A DNA stretch of 64,000 nucleotides from positions 682,001 to 746,000 of the forward strand of contig NZ_CP108054.1 in the NCBI RefSeq assembly GCF_036173125.1. Reading direction: 5' to 3'. The notes under the pieces were generated by a model. That model was given only the letters and a program-made list of their open reading frames with translations. It had not been told where the DNA came from and ran no database searches. Each line of letters begins with the position of its first letter. Position 1 is the first letter of the stretch. Of the stretch, positions 1-9,048 are shown one piece after another. Both the position numbers and the translations under genes were made by a program. The stretch is from Streptomyces sp. NBC_00286. Lineage in GTDB: Bacteria; Actinomycetota; Actinomycetes; Streptomycetales; Streptomycetaceae.

Positions 1-1479
1 CCCGAGCCGTTCCGGCCCTCCCGTGCGCTCATCCTGCACCCCCGCACTCTGGAAGTCCTTCGCCCACTCGGCGTCACCGACGCCCTGCTGGAGCTGGCGG
101 ACCCCGCCCCGGCAGTCGACCTTCATCTCGGCTCCCGCGTCGTCGAGACCAGGCTCGCGGACCTCGCGCTGCCCGACACGGCGTTCCCCCATCTGTCGCT
201 CATGCGGCAGATGGACGTCGAACGAGTGCTGACGCGGGCACTCGCCGGCCGCGGGGTGACGGTGGAACGGGGCACAGAACTGACCACTGTCCGCGATGAC
301 GGGCACAGCGTGCGGGCCGTGCTGCGATCGCGGCACGGCATCGAGGAGATCCGCTGCCCCTTCGTCGTCGGCTGCGACGGCCCGGCCAGTACCGTGCGGG
401 ACTGTGCCGGCATCGGATGGCACGGGAGGCCCTACGCCGAAGAGGTGGTCCTCGCCGACCTCGACCTCGGCGGCATCTCCGAGCGCTCCGGTGCCGAGGT
501 GTTCGCGGGGCGCCAAGGGCTGTTGTTCCTCTTCCCGCTCGGCGAGCAGGCCACCTGGCGGCTGCTGGCCACACGGGCGTCCACCGACGGGGCCGGCCAG
601 AACTTCGGCCAACCCGGATCCGCCGTCCCGCAGGCCGAGCTCCAGCACCTCCTCAACGATGCGGGGCTTCAGAACCGGATCGAGCGTCTCGCGTGGTCCG
701 CGCGGGTGCCGCTGCAGTGCGGCCTCGCCGGGCGGTTCCGCCGGGGGCGGCTCTTCCTCGCGGGGGACGCGGCGCACAACTACTCACCGGCCACCGGCCA
801 GGGCATGAACGCCGGTATCCAGGACGCGGTGAACCTCGGCTGGAAGCTCGGCTTCGCGGCGAGCGACCCCAGGGGGGAGTCCGCGGACGGGCGCGGTGCC
901 GACGTGCTGCTCGACTCCTACGACAGGGAGCGCAGAGCAGCTGCCCACCGACGGCTGGTCCTCACACACACCGCGTTCTGGGCGGAGGCGTCGACCGGCC
1001 GGATCCCTTCATGGTTGCGCGCGGTGGCCGCTCCGCTCACGGCCCCGGCCATACCCGCCCTCCTGCACCGGCGACGGCTGGTCGCCGAGGCCATCCGTCT
1101 CATCTCCCAGCTACGGGTGAACTACCGGCGCAGCCCCCTGTCGGTGGAGGGAACACCGCCCCTGCGTGGCGCTCCCCGCCCAGGAGACCGCCTGCCGGAC
1201 GCGATCGTCAGCGCCGAAGGACCTCCCAGGCGGCTGCACGAGCTGCTGGCCCGCCCGGGTGTGCACCTGCTGCTGCAGCGCGAGGCCGACCCGCCGCCGG
1301 ACGCCGTGCCCGGTCCCCTGGTCACCGTGCTCCGGCTGACGAACAGCCCCGGTCGCGGGCTGATGGCCGTCCGTCCGGACGGGCATGTCGGCTTCCGCTG
1401 CGGGACCGCCGACCCGGCCGGGCTGACCGGCTGGCTCTCATTGATCGGCGCAGCGGCATCTCCGCTCGTCCGGCCATGA
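1..1479 (+). CDS. FAD-dependent aromatic hydroxylase/monooxygenase, 5' end missing
   Basis: The reading frame is open from base 1, so the N-terminus and its GxGxxG FAD motif lie outside the window; 492 residues are visible. A GCDGPASTVR segment near visible residue 124 and GDAAHNYSPATGQGMN near residue 255 are the two remaining FAD-binding signatures of the PheA/TfdB/MhpA class of NAD(P)H-dependent ring hydroxylases. The last 110 residues look like the thioredoxin-like tail of these enzymes. The family inserts one oxygen atom into phenolic or polyketide substrates. No polyketide cluster is visible, so the substrate is unknown. The ATG at 202 is internal and is not the start. Confidence 0.85.
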   Translation, partial: PEPFRPSRALILHPRTLEVLRPLGVTDALLELADPAPAVDLHLGSRVVETRLADLALPDTAFPHLSLMRQMDVERVLTRALAGRGVTVERGTELTTVRDDGHSVRAVLRSRHGIEEIRCPFVVGCDGPASTVRDCAGIGWHGRPYAEEVVLADLDLGGISERSGAEVFAGRQGLLFLFPLGEQATWRLLATRASTDGAGQNFGQPGSAVPQAELQHLLNDAGLQNRIERLAWSARVPLQCGLAGRFRRGRLFLAGDAAHNYSPATGQGMNAGIQDAVNLGWKLGFAASDPRGESADGRGADVLLDSYDRERRAAAHRRLVLTHTAFWAEASTGRIPSWLRAVAAPLTAPAIPALLHRRRLVAEAIRLISQLRVNYRRSPLSVEGTPPLRGAPRPGDRLPDAIVSAEGPPRRLHELLARPGVHLLLQREADPPPDAVPGPLVTVLRLTNSPGRGLMAVRPDGHVGFRCGTADPAGLTGWLSLIGAAASPLVRP

Positions 1480-1530
1480 ACACCAGGCGTCGGGGCCCCA
1501 CACCCACACCCCGGCTCAGGAGTCCGACGG

Positions 1531-1606
1531 TCCTGAGGAGCCCAACGAGCTGGGGTCCTGAGGAGCCCAACGAGCTGGGGTCCTGAGGAGCCCGACAAGC
1601 TGATGG
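1531..1606. repeat. 25-bp direct repeat, about three copies
   Basis: Two identical 25-bp units (1531-1555 and 1556-1580) begin TCCTGAGGAGCCCAACGAGC, followed by a third that diverges after about 15 bases (1581-1606). The array lies 75-150 bp upstream of the alcohol dehydrogenase start. It may be slippage debris or a set of protein-binding repeats. Confidence 0.8.
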
Positions 1607-1679
1607 CCCCGGTTGCCCTGCCGTACTCCCAGAGCGACGGTGGAGAGAACCGGCCGAGTCAGCCAGGGAGTGGGTGACC

Positions 1680-2708
1680 ATGCGAGCCCTCGTCTACCAC
1701 GGCCCCGGACAGATCTTCTGGGACACGGTCACGGATCCGGCCATCGAGGACCCAGCCGACGCCGTCGTGCGCGTCGACGCCACCACCGTCTGCGGCACCG
1801 ATCTGCACATCCTGCGCGGAGACCTGCCCGAGGTGAAGCCGGGGACGGTCCTCGGCCACGAGGCCGTCGGCGAGGTCATGGAAGTCGGCAGCGACGTCCA
1901 CCACCTTCGCCCAGGGGACCAGGTGATCGTGTCCTCCGTCTCGGCCTGCGGCCACTGTGCGGCGTGCCGTGACACCATGCGCGGACAGTGCCGCGAGGGC
2001 GGTGGATGGATCCTGGGGGGCCTGATCAACGGAACCCAGGCGGAGTTCGTGCGGGTCCCCTTCGCCGACTTTTCCACCCACCGACGGCCCTCCTCCCTCC
2101 CGCTCGACGACGCGGTCCTGCTCGCCGAGGTTCTCCCCACGTCCTACGAAGTCGGCGTGCGGAATGGACAGGTGGGCCCGGGAGACACCCTCGTCGTGGT
2201 GGGCGCGGGTCCCGTCGGTCTCGCCTGCGTCGTCGTCGCGCGGCTCTACTCGCCCCGCCGGATCATCGTGGTGGACCTGTCCTCCGCCCGGCTGGAAGCC
2301 GCCGCCCATATAGGGCCCGATGCCGCCGAACTACCGGGGAAGATGATCGCCGAACTGTCCGAGGGGCCGGGGGCCGACGTGGTCATCGAGGCATCGGGGG
2401 AACCGGACGGCTTCGTCCTGTGCACCCGCGCCGTCCGCGCAGGGGGGCACATCGCCAACATCGGCACACACGGCAAACCGGTCACGCTGCATCTCGAATC
2501 CCTGTGGCGCAAGAACGTGACGATCAGTACCGGCCAGGTGGACACGTACTCCATACCGTGGCTGATGGAGCTGGTGAGGTTCGGACGCCTGCACGTCTCA
2601 CAGTTGGTCACCCACACCTTCGGACTCGATCGGATGGAGGACGCCTACGAGGTGTTCTCGCACGGCACCACCACGGGCGCTCTCAAAGTCGTGCTGCACC
2701 GCGAGTGA
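1680..2708 (+). CDS. Zinc-dependent alcohol dehydrogenase (MDR superfamily)
   Basis: 342-residue medium-chain dehydrogenase. Catalytic zinc ligands are Cys38, His60 and Glu61 (VCGTDLHI, GHEAVGEV). The structural zinc is held by Cys90, 93, 96 and 104. The NAD(P) Rossmann motif is VVVGAGPVGLA. I chose the ATG at 1680 because an AGGGAG ribosome site sits 9 bases upstream; a GTG at 1674 is too close to it. It is expected to interconvert alcohols and aldehydes in the cytosol. In S. coelicolor and Mycobacterium, enzymes of this type belong to the hypoxia (OsdR/DosR) gene set, which fits the neighbours here. Substrate unknown. Confidence 0.9.
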   Translation: MRALVYHGPGQIFWDTVTDPAIEDPADAVVRVDATTVCGTDLHILRGDLPEVKPGTVLGHEAVGEVMEVGSDVHHLRPGDQVIVSSVSACGHCAACRDTMRGQCREGGGWILGGLINGTQAEFVRVPFADFSTHRRPSSLPLDDAVLLAEVLPTSYEVGVRNGQVGPGDTLVVVGAGPVGLACVVVARLYSPRRIIVVDLSSARLEAAAHIGPDAAELPGKMIAELSEGPGADVVIEASGEPDGFVLCTRAVRAGGHIANIGTHGKPVTLHLESLWRKNVTISTGQVDTYSIPWLMELVRFGRLHVSQLVTHTFGLDRMEDAYEVFSHGTTTGALKVVLHRE

Positions 2709-2734
2709 ACCGCCCGGCCGACAGAGGTCCGAAC

Positions 2735-2770
2735 GGGTCGGTCGGCCCCTTGTTCCGGGCCGTTCGGCCC
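2735..2770. promoter_or_regulatory. Tandem GGGCC-type dyads (DosR/OsdR-like boxes)
   Basis: GGGTCGGTCGGCCC (2735-2748) and GGGCCGTTCGGCCC (2757-2770) start 22 bp apart, about two helical turns, upstream of the broken acetyl-CoA synthetase. Their design (GGGCC, four bases, GGCCC) recurs at several stress genes in this window. The identity of the binding protein is inferred, not shown. Confidence 0.5.
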
Positions 2771-3012
2771 TACAACCTGCCGATGAGCGGCGGTTCTATG
2801 GAATTGAGCCGAGGGCCACAAAGGGACACGGCGAAGCGGAGTGAAACCGCGCACCGTGCAATTCGGGCCCGCAAGAAGCGGGCGGCCCCCGGCTCCATGA
2901 ACGCCGGCAGAGAGCCGCCGCCCGTCCCATCGGGCCACCTCCTCCGGTCGAAGTGCGGCCGACGCCGTGCTCGGCGACTCTGGAGATCAGGGCAGTGCCG
3001 GGAGGAGCACCC

Positions 3013-3333
3013 ATGCACTGGGAAACCATCCGCAAGGACACCGCACCGGTCGTCCCGCCCTGTCTCACCGACTACGACCGGACCCGCTCCGCCTTCACCT
3101 GGTCGCAGGCGCACAGCGCGCGGGCCGGGCTGCCCGACGGTGGGCTCAACATGGCCCACGAGGCGGTCGACGGGCACGCGGCCTCGGACCACGCGCACAA
3201 GGTCGCGCTGCGGTGCGTCGCCCGGGACGACTCCGTCTCGACCGTCACCTATACGGAACTGGCCCGCCGTACGGCCCGCTTCGCGAATGTCCTGCGCTCC
3301 CTCGGCGTCGGGAACGGTCAGGCCCGCCCGTGA
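3013..3333 (+). pseudogene. Acetyl-CoA synthetase, N-terminal remnant
   Basis: Starts at an ATG with a GGAGGAG ribosome site at 3001. The 106 residues match the N-terminal part of AMP-forming acyl/acetyl-CoA synthetases: substrate-proximal 'FTWSQAHS', then GGLNMAHEAVDGH and TVTYTELARRTARFANVLRSLGV. The frame stops at 3333, long before the AMP-binding P-loop and the C-terminal lid domain of a roughly 600-residue enzyme, so it cannot be active. The following 150 bases contain nothing of the missing part, so it is a deletion rather than a simple frameshift. Confidence 0.75.
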
Positions 3334-3486
3334 CCGGCCAGCGGGCCGTCGCGGGCGGGTGCAAGACCGCATGCCGGGCATGAGCCGCTCGGGGGACGCA
3401 ACTGCTCAACCGCCGTTCCCGCCGGGGACCGGCAGCTCCTGGACACACGAGGGTCCACCGGAAGAGCGGATCCGCTGCGGACCCGT

Positions 3487-3526
3487 TGTGCGAGTCACGG
3501 CACATTCATGTGCGACTCAGGGCACA
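3487..3526. promoter_or_regulatory. Twin TGTGC-N8-GCACA dyads
   Basis: Two 18-bp sites, TGTGCGAGTCACGGCACA (3487-3504) and TGTGCGACTCAGGGCACA (3509-3526), are direct repeats of each other at 22-bp spacing. Each is also an inverted repeat TGTGC...GCACA. This is the layout of a tandem operator. The second overlaps the last 10 bases of the convergently oriented heat-shock gene, so what it controls is unclear. Confidence 0.45.
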
Positions 3527-3936
3527 GTCACGCGCAGAGGCTCCCGCACGGGGGTGGCTCCGGTGCCGGGCCCCGTCTCCAGCATCGGCATCGTGATGGT
3601 CAGAACACCATGCTGGTGGTTCGCCGTGGCCTCGTCGCCCTTCGCCCCGGTCGGCAGCGGGGTGTAGTGGCCGTAGACGAACTGCTTCTCGGCGGTCACC
3701 ACGCTGTGCTGGGCGCGCAGGGTAAGAACACCTCCCGAGATGGTGATCTCGATGTCCTGGGCGTCGACTCCCGGAAGCTCGGCCAGCAGCACATACGTCC
3801 CGTCGGTCAGGCGCTCTTCCACGTGGATGCCGTGCGTTTCGGGAACGGTGTCCATCACGGGGAAGCCTGCCTCCGCCCAGTCGGTCGGGGCGGACAGCAT
3901 GGACGGGCCCAGGAGCCGCTCGATCGTGCTGGTCAT
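3517..3936 (-). CDS. Small heat-shock protein, Hsp20/alpha-crystallin family
   Basis: 139 residues. The alpha-crystallin core runs from about residue 40 (HGIHVEERLTDGTYVLLAELPGVDAQDIEITI, then GGVLTLRA) and ends with the typical GVLTITMPM strand. Start at 3936 is set by an AGAGGTGA ribosome site just upstream. ATP-independent holdase chaperone. Homologues (Acr/HspX) are the hallmark of the mycobacterial DosR regulon, and a perfect GGGCCGACCGGCCC dyad sits 55 bases upstream of this start. Confidence 0.9.
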   Translation of the reverse strand: MTSTIERLLGPSMLSAPTDWAEAGFPVMDTVPETHGIHVEERLTDGTYVLLAELPGVDAQDIEITISGGVLTLRAQHSVVTAEKQFVYGHYTPLPTGAKGDEATANHQHGVLTITMPMLETGPGTGATPVREPLRVTVP

Positions 3937-3990
3937 TTCGTTCACCTCTTCTCCAATACCAGCGTCTTTCACCGGGCACTGTGTGCGCTT

Positions 3991-4004
3991 GGGCCGACCG
4001 GCCC
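3991..4004. promoter_or_regulatory. GGGCCGACCGGCCC dyad between hsp20 and ppdK
   Basis: 14-bp dyad (outer five bases on each side perfectly complementary) in the divergent intergenic region, 55 bases upstream of the Hsp20 start and about 110 upstream of the PPDK remnant. It could serve both promoters. Inferred DosR/OsdR-type box. Confidence 0.55.
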
Positions 4005-4114
4005 CATCGGGAGGGTCGGGCGGCACCTGCCCTCACCAGGACGGCCGTAGGAGGCTGGAAGGGACGGAAACCCACACAGCTGCCGTACGGAGCTGGGAGC
4101 CGAGGAACAGTGTC

Positions 4115-6340
4115 GTGGTCCGTTACGTGTACGACTTCACGGAGGGCGGCCGTGACCTGGTCCGGCCTGCTCGGCGGCAAGGGCGCGAACCTCGCCGAGA
4201 TGACCCGGCGGGCCTGCCCGTCCCGCCGGGTTTCATCGTCTCCACCGAGGCGTGCCGGGCCTTCCTGGCCACCGGCGCCGAACCGGAGGGAATGTCCCAG
4301 GAGGTCTCCCGGCGCCTGTCGGCCATCGAGTCCGACGCCGGACGGCGCCTCGGGCAGCCGGACGACCCGCTGCTGGTGTCCGTGCGCTCCGGAGCGCGTT
4401 TCTCCATGCCCGGCATGATGGAGACGGTCCTGGACATCGGCCTCAACGACGACTCCGTCCTGGGCCTGGCCAAAGCCTCGGGGAACGAACGCTTCGCCTG
4501 GGACTCCTACCGGCGCCTCATCCAGATGTACGGCAGCACGGTCATGGGCGTCGACGGGGCACTGTTCGACCGGATGATGACCCGGCTCAAGGAGCTGCGG
4601 GGCACCCCGGACGATCTGCACCTGGACGCCGCCGACCTCGCCGAACTCGTCGAGGCGTACAAGCGGCTCATCCATGAGGAAACGGGGGACTACTTCCCCC
4701 AGTCCCCCGCGGAGCAGCTGCGCCGGGCGATCCTCGGCGTCTTCCGCTCCTGGAACGGCGAACGCGCCCGCCTCTACCGCCGCCGCGAGCACATCCCCGA
4801 CGACCTGGGCACTGCCGTCACCGTGCAGCGCATGGTCTATGGCAACCTCGGCCGCGATTCCGGCAGCGGCGTCGCCTTCACCCGCGACCCGGCCACCGGA
4901 CGCTCCGGCCTGTACGGCGACTACCTGCCCAACGCTCAGGGCGAGGACGTCGCCGCCGGCCTCCGCGACACCGTGCCCCTCGCCGAACTGGAACAGCTGG
5001 ACCCCCGCTCGTACCGACAACTGCGCGACCACATGGGCGCCCTGGAGCGGCACTACCGGGACCTGTGCGACTTCGAGTTCACCATCGAGCGCGGCAGGCT
5101 GTGGATGCTCCAGCCCCGGGTCGGCAAGCGCACCGCCGAGGCCGCGTTCACCATCGCCGCCGAGTTGGCCGACGAAGGGCTCATCACCCCACGCGAGGGG
5201 CTGGCACGGGTGAATGGTGACGGGCTGGCCCGGCTGATGTTCCCCCGCTTCGACACCTCCACGACCGGCGACCCACTCGCCCACGGCATCCCGGCCTCGC
5301 CCGGTGCCGCGGTCGGCGCGGCCGTCTTCGACTCCGCCGAGGCGGTACGACGGGCCGCGTCCGGCGAGAAGGTGGTGCTCGTCCGCGAGGAGACCACGCC
5401 CGACGACCTGCCCGGTATGGTCGCCGCCGGGGCCGTGCTGACCAGTCGAGGCGGCAAGACGTCGCACGCGGCCGTCGTCGCACGCGGCGTGGACAAGGTC
5501 TGCGTGTGCGGCGCCGAAGAGCTCTCGGTGGACACCACGGGCCGGCGCTTCACCACGCACGACGGAACCGTTGTCGAGCAGGGCAGTGTGATCTCGGTCG
5601 ACGGCTCCGCCGGTGCCGTGTACGCGGGAGCGGTCCCGCTGGTCGACTCGGCGGTGATGCGCTTTCTGGAGACAAGTGAGGGCTCCGCCCGTGTAGCGGA
5701 CGCGGTGGCCGGCGCTCTGCAACTCGCTGACGAAGTACGGAGGTTGGAGGTACGGGCCAACGCCGACACACCCAAGGACGCGGCCCGTGCCCGCCGGTTC
5801 GGCGCACAGGGCATCGGGCTGTGCCGCACCGAGCACATGTTCCTCGGCGAGCGCCGCAAACTGGTCGAGGAGATGATCCTGGCCCGCGACGACGCGGTCC
5901 GCGACCGTGCGTTGGACACGCTCCTTCCCCTCCAGCGGCAGGACTTCGTCGGCATCCTGGAGGCGATGGACGGCCTGCCGGTCACCATCCGTCTGCTCGA
6001 CCCGCCCCTGCACGAGTTCCTGCCCGACCGCACGGATCTCGCAGTCCGCATCGCCGCCACGCAGGCCCGCGGCGAGCAGCCGAACGCGACGCCGAGTTGC
6101 TCGCCGCCGTGCGGCGCACGCACGAGGACAACCCGATGCTCGGTTTGCGCGGAAGACGCCTCGGCCTGGTGGTCCCCGGGCTGGTCGCCATGCAGGGGCG
6201 AGCCATCGCCGAAGCGGTCGTGCGAGCGCACGAGGGCCGAAGGCTCCCCCGAGGCGGAGATCATGGTGCCGCTCGTCGGGGACGTCACGGAACTCCGGCT
6301 GGTCCGCGGGGAAGTGGAACAGGTGCTGTCCGACAGTGCC
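4115..6340 (+). pseudogene. ppdK: Pyruvate phosphate dikinase, frameshifted and C-terminally truncated
   Basis: Starts at a GTG (VVRYVYDFTEGGRDL) with GAGGA upstream. Long stretches are clear PPDK: the ATP-grasp domain with SVRSGARFSMPGMMETVLDIG, the phospho-His domain with LTSRGGKTSHAAVVARG (near 5445-5490), and part of the PEP/pyruvate domain. Two pairs of opposite indels break it. One base is gained near 4160 and one lost near 4208, scrambling the GGKGANLAEM ATP motif. A second pair near 6085 and 6235 scrambles about 50 codons. The frame runs out near 6340 at GEVEQVLSD, so roughly the last 130 residues of the PEP-binding domain are missing, replaced by an unrelated inverted fragment. PPDK interconverts pyruvate and PEP; this copy should be inactive. 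Confidence 0.85.
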
Positions 6341-6513
6341 GGAAGCGGCACGGGGTCCAGCCGGAGGGCGTCCTCGCGGGTCTCCAGCCCGGTCAGGCCG
6401 CGCTGCACCAGATCCAGGGTGCCGGCCATGGCGCCGAGGTGGATGCCTTCACGGGTGGTGCCGCCCTGAAGGTCGGCGACGTCCTGCTCCAGGGCTTTCT
6501 TGCACTTCCACAT
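6335..6513 (-). pseudogene. C-terminal remnant of a GH65 glycoside phosphorylase
   Basis: On the minus strand about 58 codons read DVADLQGGTTREGIHLGAM, then AGTLDLVQRGLTGLETRE and LRLDP. This is the conserved tail of family GH65 enzymes (trehalose, maltose or kojibiose phosphorylases). No start, catalytic domain or stop belongs to it. It abuts the truncated end of the PPDK remnant on the opposite strand, so a deletion or inversion joined two dead genes near 6340. Confidence 0.6.
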
Positions 6514-6577
6514 CCTCGGGAGCGTCGCGCAGCGCCGCCTCCAGCGTCTCGGCGGCCTGTTCCTCCAGGGCGTTGCG

Positions 6578-7483
6578 TCAGTCGTGCGCAACGACGGCGA
6601 CTGGGGCGGTGGCATGGTGCAGCACGGCGTGCGTGATGGGGCCGATGTGCGCGCCGAGCAGGCTGCGGCGGATCCGCCGGCCCACGACGACCAGGGATGC
6701 CTGGCGGGAGGCGTCGATCAGCTGGATGGCGGGATTGCCGGCGCGGGACTCCTCGACGACCTTGACGGCCGGGTACTTCTCCTTCCAGCGGTGCAGCACC
6801 TCGGCCAGTGCGACAGCGTCCTGCTTGCCCAGCACGGCGTTGAGCTCGGGGTCGGCGGGCAGGCCGTACGCGAAGTACGGCGGCAGGGTCCAGGCGTGGA
6901 CGACCCGCAGAGGTGTGACACGGCGGGCGGCCGCCTCGAAGGCGAAGGCGAGGAGCGTGTGGTCGGGGTGGTCGGTGTCGAGCCCGAGGACGACGGGCCC
7001 GGACGGGTCCCCGGCGAACAGGGTTGCGGACGGATCCATCGCATGCCCGTCCGCGGCCTGCTCCCCGGCCCGCACGAGAACCACCGGCTGCTCGGCGTGC
7101 GCCACGACGGCCTGGCCCACGGAGCCGACGAGGTATCCGCCGATGCCGCTCATCCCTCGGGAGCCGAGGACCAGCAGCTCGGCGTCCTTCGCCGCCGCAG
7201 TCAGCACCTCGGCGGGCCGGCCGGGGACCTGGTCCACGGTCACGTCCAGCCTGGGGTGACGCAGACGGAGCTCTTCGGCCGCCTCGCGCGGGATCTCTCC
7301 CCAGCCTATGGACTGCGTCTCGGCACCGAGGAGCGACGCCAGAGCTATGGGCTCGGGGACCGCCTCCCAGACGTGGACCAGCTTGAGCGGGAGGACGCGC
7401 CGCTTCGCCTCGCGGGCCGCCCACTCGGCGGCGGCACGGCTCTCGGCCGAGCCATCGAGACCTACTACAACACTGTGAACCAT
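6578..7483 (-). CDS. Universal stress protein, two UspA domains
   Basis: 301 residues made of two tandem UspA folds (about 1-150 and 160-301). The first opens with VVVGLDGSAESRAAAEWA and has the GSRGMSGIGGYLVGSVG ATP-binding loop; the second opens with VVLGLDTDHPDHTLL. Its loop is degenerate (GRRIRRSLLGAHIGPITHAVL). The ATG at 7483 follows GAGGAGGC; the frame upstream is non-coding. Two-domain Usps are characteristic members of DosR-type regulons, and two dyad boxes lie 63-96 bases upstream. Confidence 0.9.
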   Translation of the reverse strand: MVHSVVVGLDGSAESRAAAEWAAREAKRRVLPLKLVHVWEAVPEPIALASLLGAETQSIGWGEIPREAAEELRLRHPRLDVTVDQVPGRPAEVLTAAAKDAELLVLGSRGMSGIGGYLVGSVGQAVVAHAEQPVVLVRAGEQAADGHAMDPSATLFAGDPSGPVVLGLDTDHPDHTLLAFAFEAAARRVTPLRVVHAWTLPPYFAYGLPADPELNAVLGKQDAVALAEVLHRWKEKYPAVKVVEESRAGNPAIQLIDASRQASLVVVGRRIRRSLLGAHIGPITHAVLHHATAPVAVVAHD

Positions 7484-7545
7484 GGCTTCTGCCTCCTCAA
7501 CGGGGATGTGATTCCAGCGTGGTGGTGCGGGGGCCGGTGGTGCAG

Positions 7546-7579
7546 GGGCCACAGGTCCCCGACCGGGGCCGGTGGGCCC
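7546..7579. promoter_or_regulatory. Tandem GGGCC-type dyads upstream of the Usp gene
   Basis: GGGCCACAGGTCCC (7546-7559) and GGGCCGGTGGGCCC (7566-7579), 20 bp apart start to start, 63 and 83 bases upstream of the Usp start on the opposite strand. The first has the GTCCC half-site typical of the mycobacterial DosR box. Same family as the dyads at 2757 and 17082. Confidence 0.5.
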
Positions 7580-7755
7580 TGTGGGCCGGCAGGCGCGGGG
7601 TGGGGCAACGGCCCTCTTCTCAGGGCCCGTTGGGCAGCCGGGACTCGATCGGTAACCCCGATCCGGCCGACGGTGCCCGTTGTGCCCTGTCTCGCCGTTG
7701 GGGTGCGGGCCGCTGAGGCGGAGTCAGCCCGCCTGCTCGGTCCCCACACTGAAGG

Positions 7756-8754
7756 TCACCGGTCGCAGCCCGGGGCGGGACGAGTCACGGGGTACGCGGA
7801 CGCACGCGGCGTGCGGTGGCCGTCCGGGCCGTACCCGAACCGGATCAGCAGCTGCGGGCAGCACCGACGCCCCGGTCCGCCCGTCGCCGCCCGCAGGTCC
7901 GGCCACTCCATCGCCTGGTGCAGCATCGAGGTGCGCACCCCGTGCACGGTCGCCGTGAGCAGCACGTGCTGAAGGGCCTGGCCCGCCCGCAGCCAGTCCT
8001 CCCTCCTGTCGCGCAAGGTCCACAGCAGGGCCACCTGGGCGTGGCGTTCGAACCGCAGGGCGGGCAGGTGCGGCGCGGGCAACGAGCCGGTGAAGTCCCG
8101 CATCGGCATCCGCCTGGACGCGTCCCGGGGGCCCAGGGCGGTCAGGGGAATGCCGTAGGGGGTGTCCGCTCGCGGGAGAGTGATCCAGGTGCGCGCCTCG
8201 GCGGTACGGGCCGGATGGGAGGCGTTGCGGGCCTCGGCCGCCTGGGTCAGGCGCAGCAGGCGCCTGGTCCCCAGGATGTCGGGGACATCCAGGTGTGCGC
8301 CCTCGGCCCGGGCGGAGCTGATCATCTCCGTCACGACCGGGTCCGGCACCGGGCGGCCGGTGAAGGGCATCCGGCTCGTGTGACGCCGCTCGACCGCCTC
8401 ATACAGGTCGCGGAAGGACGGCGGCCCGTCGGCGGCGGGCACAGCCGTCAGTTGCACGGTGGCCAGCAGGTCGGGGTCGTCCGGGGCGGGCAGCAGTCGT
8501 ACGACGGGATTCCAGCCCAGATGCGCCGCCGTCACGCGGAGGTTGAAGACGGCCGCACCCACCGACAGGTGCTGGGCACGCAGGTCCGGATCGGCCATCG
8601 GCAGTGGCCGCCTGCGGTCGGAACGGACCTCGATCGACCGGCTGTCCGGGTCCAGGCCGAACCGCCAGGGCTGCGTGTTGTGGATCGACGGCGCGGCCAC
8701 CGCCGCGGACATCAGGGCCTGAACGGCCGTAGCGTCGATTTCCCGGGTCTGCAT
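7756..8754 (-). CDS. Acg-type nitroreductase-fold protein (copy 1)
   Basis: 332 residues. The N-terminus (VAAPSIHNTQPWRF) and the RRHTSRMPF segment near residue 125 mark the Acg/Rv2032 family, a double-length relative of FMN nitroreductases often lacking free FMN. The C-terminus (PQLLIRFGYGPDG) is the family's closing strand. Acg proteins are strongly hypoxia-induced in Mycobacterium; biochemical role unproven (flavin storage or electrophile reduction proposed). A GGAGGAG-like ribosome site lies before 8754. A second copy at 9665-10657 shares the layout but is clearly diverged, so the pair is an old duplication. Confidence 0.85.
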   Translation of the reverse strand: MQTREIDATAVQALMSAAVAAPSIHNTQPWRFGLDPDSRSIEVRSDRRRPLPMADPDLRAQHLSVGAAVFNLRVTAAHLGWNPVVRLLPAPDDPDLLATVQLTAVPAADGPPSFRDLYEAVERRHTSRMPFTGRPVPDPVVTEMISSARAEGAHLDVPDILGTRRLLRLTQAAEARNASHPARTAEARTWITLPRADTPYGIPLTALGPRDASRRMPMRDFTGSLPAPHLPALRFERHAQVALLWTLRDRREDWLRAGQALQHVLLTATVHGVRTSMLHQAMEWPDLRAATGGPGRRCCPQLLIRFGYGPDGHRTPRASAYPVTRPAPGCDR

Positions 8755-8841
8755 GACGGCTCCTCCGCACTGTTCACCCCCGTACCGTCAACCCTCGGCC
8801 ACCGTCCCGCTCCGGAGGAGGGTTGACCGGCCCGTCATCGC

Positions 8842-8855
8842 GGGCCATGTGGCCT
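8842..8855. promoter_or_regulatory. GGGCC-type dyad upstream of acg copy 1
   Basis: GGGCCATGTGGCCT lies 88 bases upstream of the first acg gene, inside a longer inverted repeat whose arms are GCGGGCCAT and ATGGCCCGC (8840-8866). Same class as the other boxes, slightly degenerate at the last base. Confidence 0.4.
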
Positions 8856-9048
8856 CATATGGCCCGCGGGACGACACCGATCGAGCCCGGCGACGAGAGA
8901 TACGTCCGCCAGGAGCCGAGGGCAGCCCTGGCACGCCGGGACCGGCCGTCGGGGATACCTCCAGGCGCGTCGTATCGGTGCCGATCCGGAGGAATGCCTG
9001 TCGTATGGGAGGTGGAAGTCCCTTTCATGCGCAGGCCCGGAGGATGTC

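Noticed and set aside
3506..6013. 835-codon minus-strand frame opposite ppdK
   Set aside because: It mirrors the wobble pattern of the PPDK frame, has no motif and no ribosome site; a GC-bias shadow.
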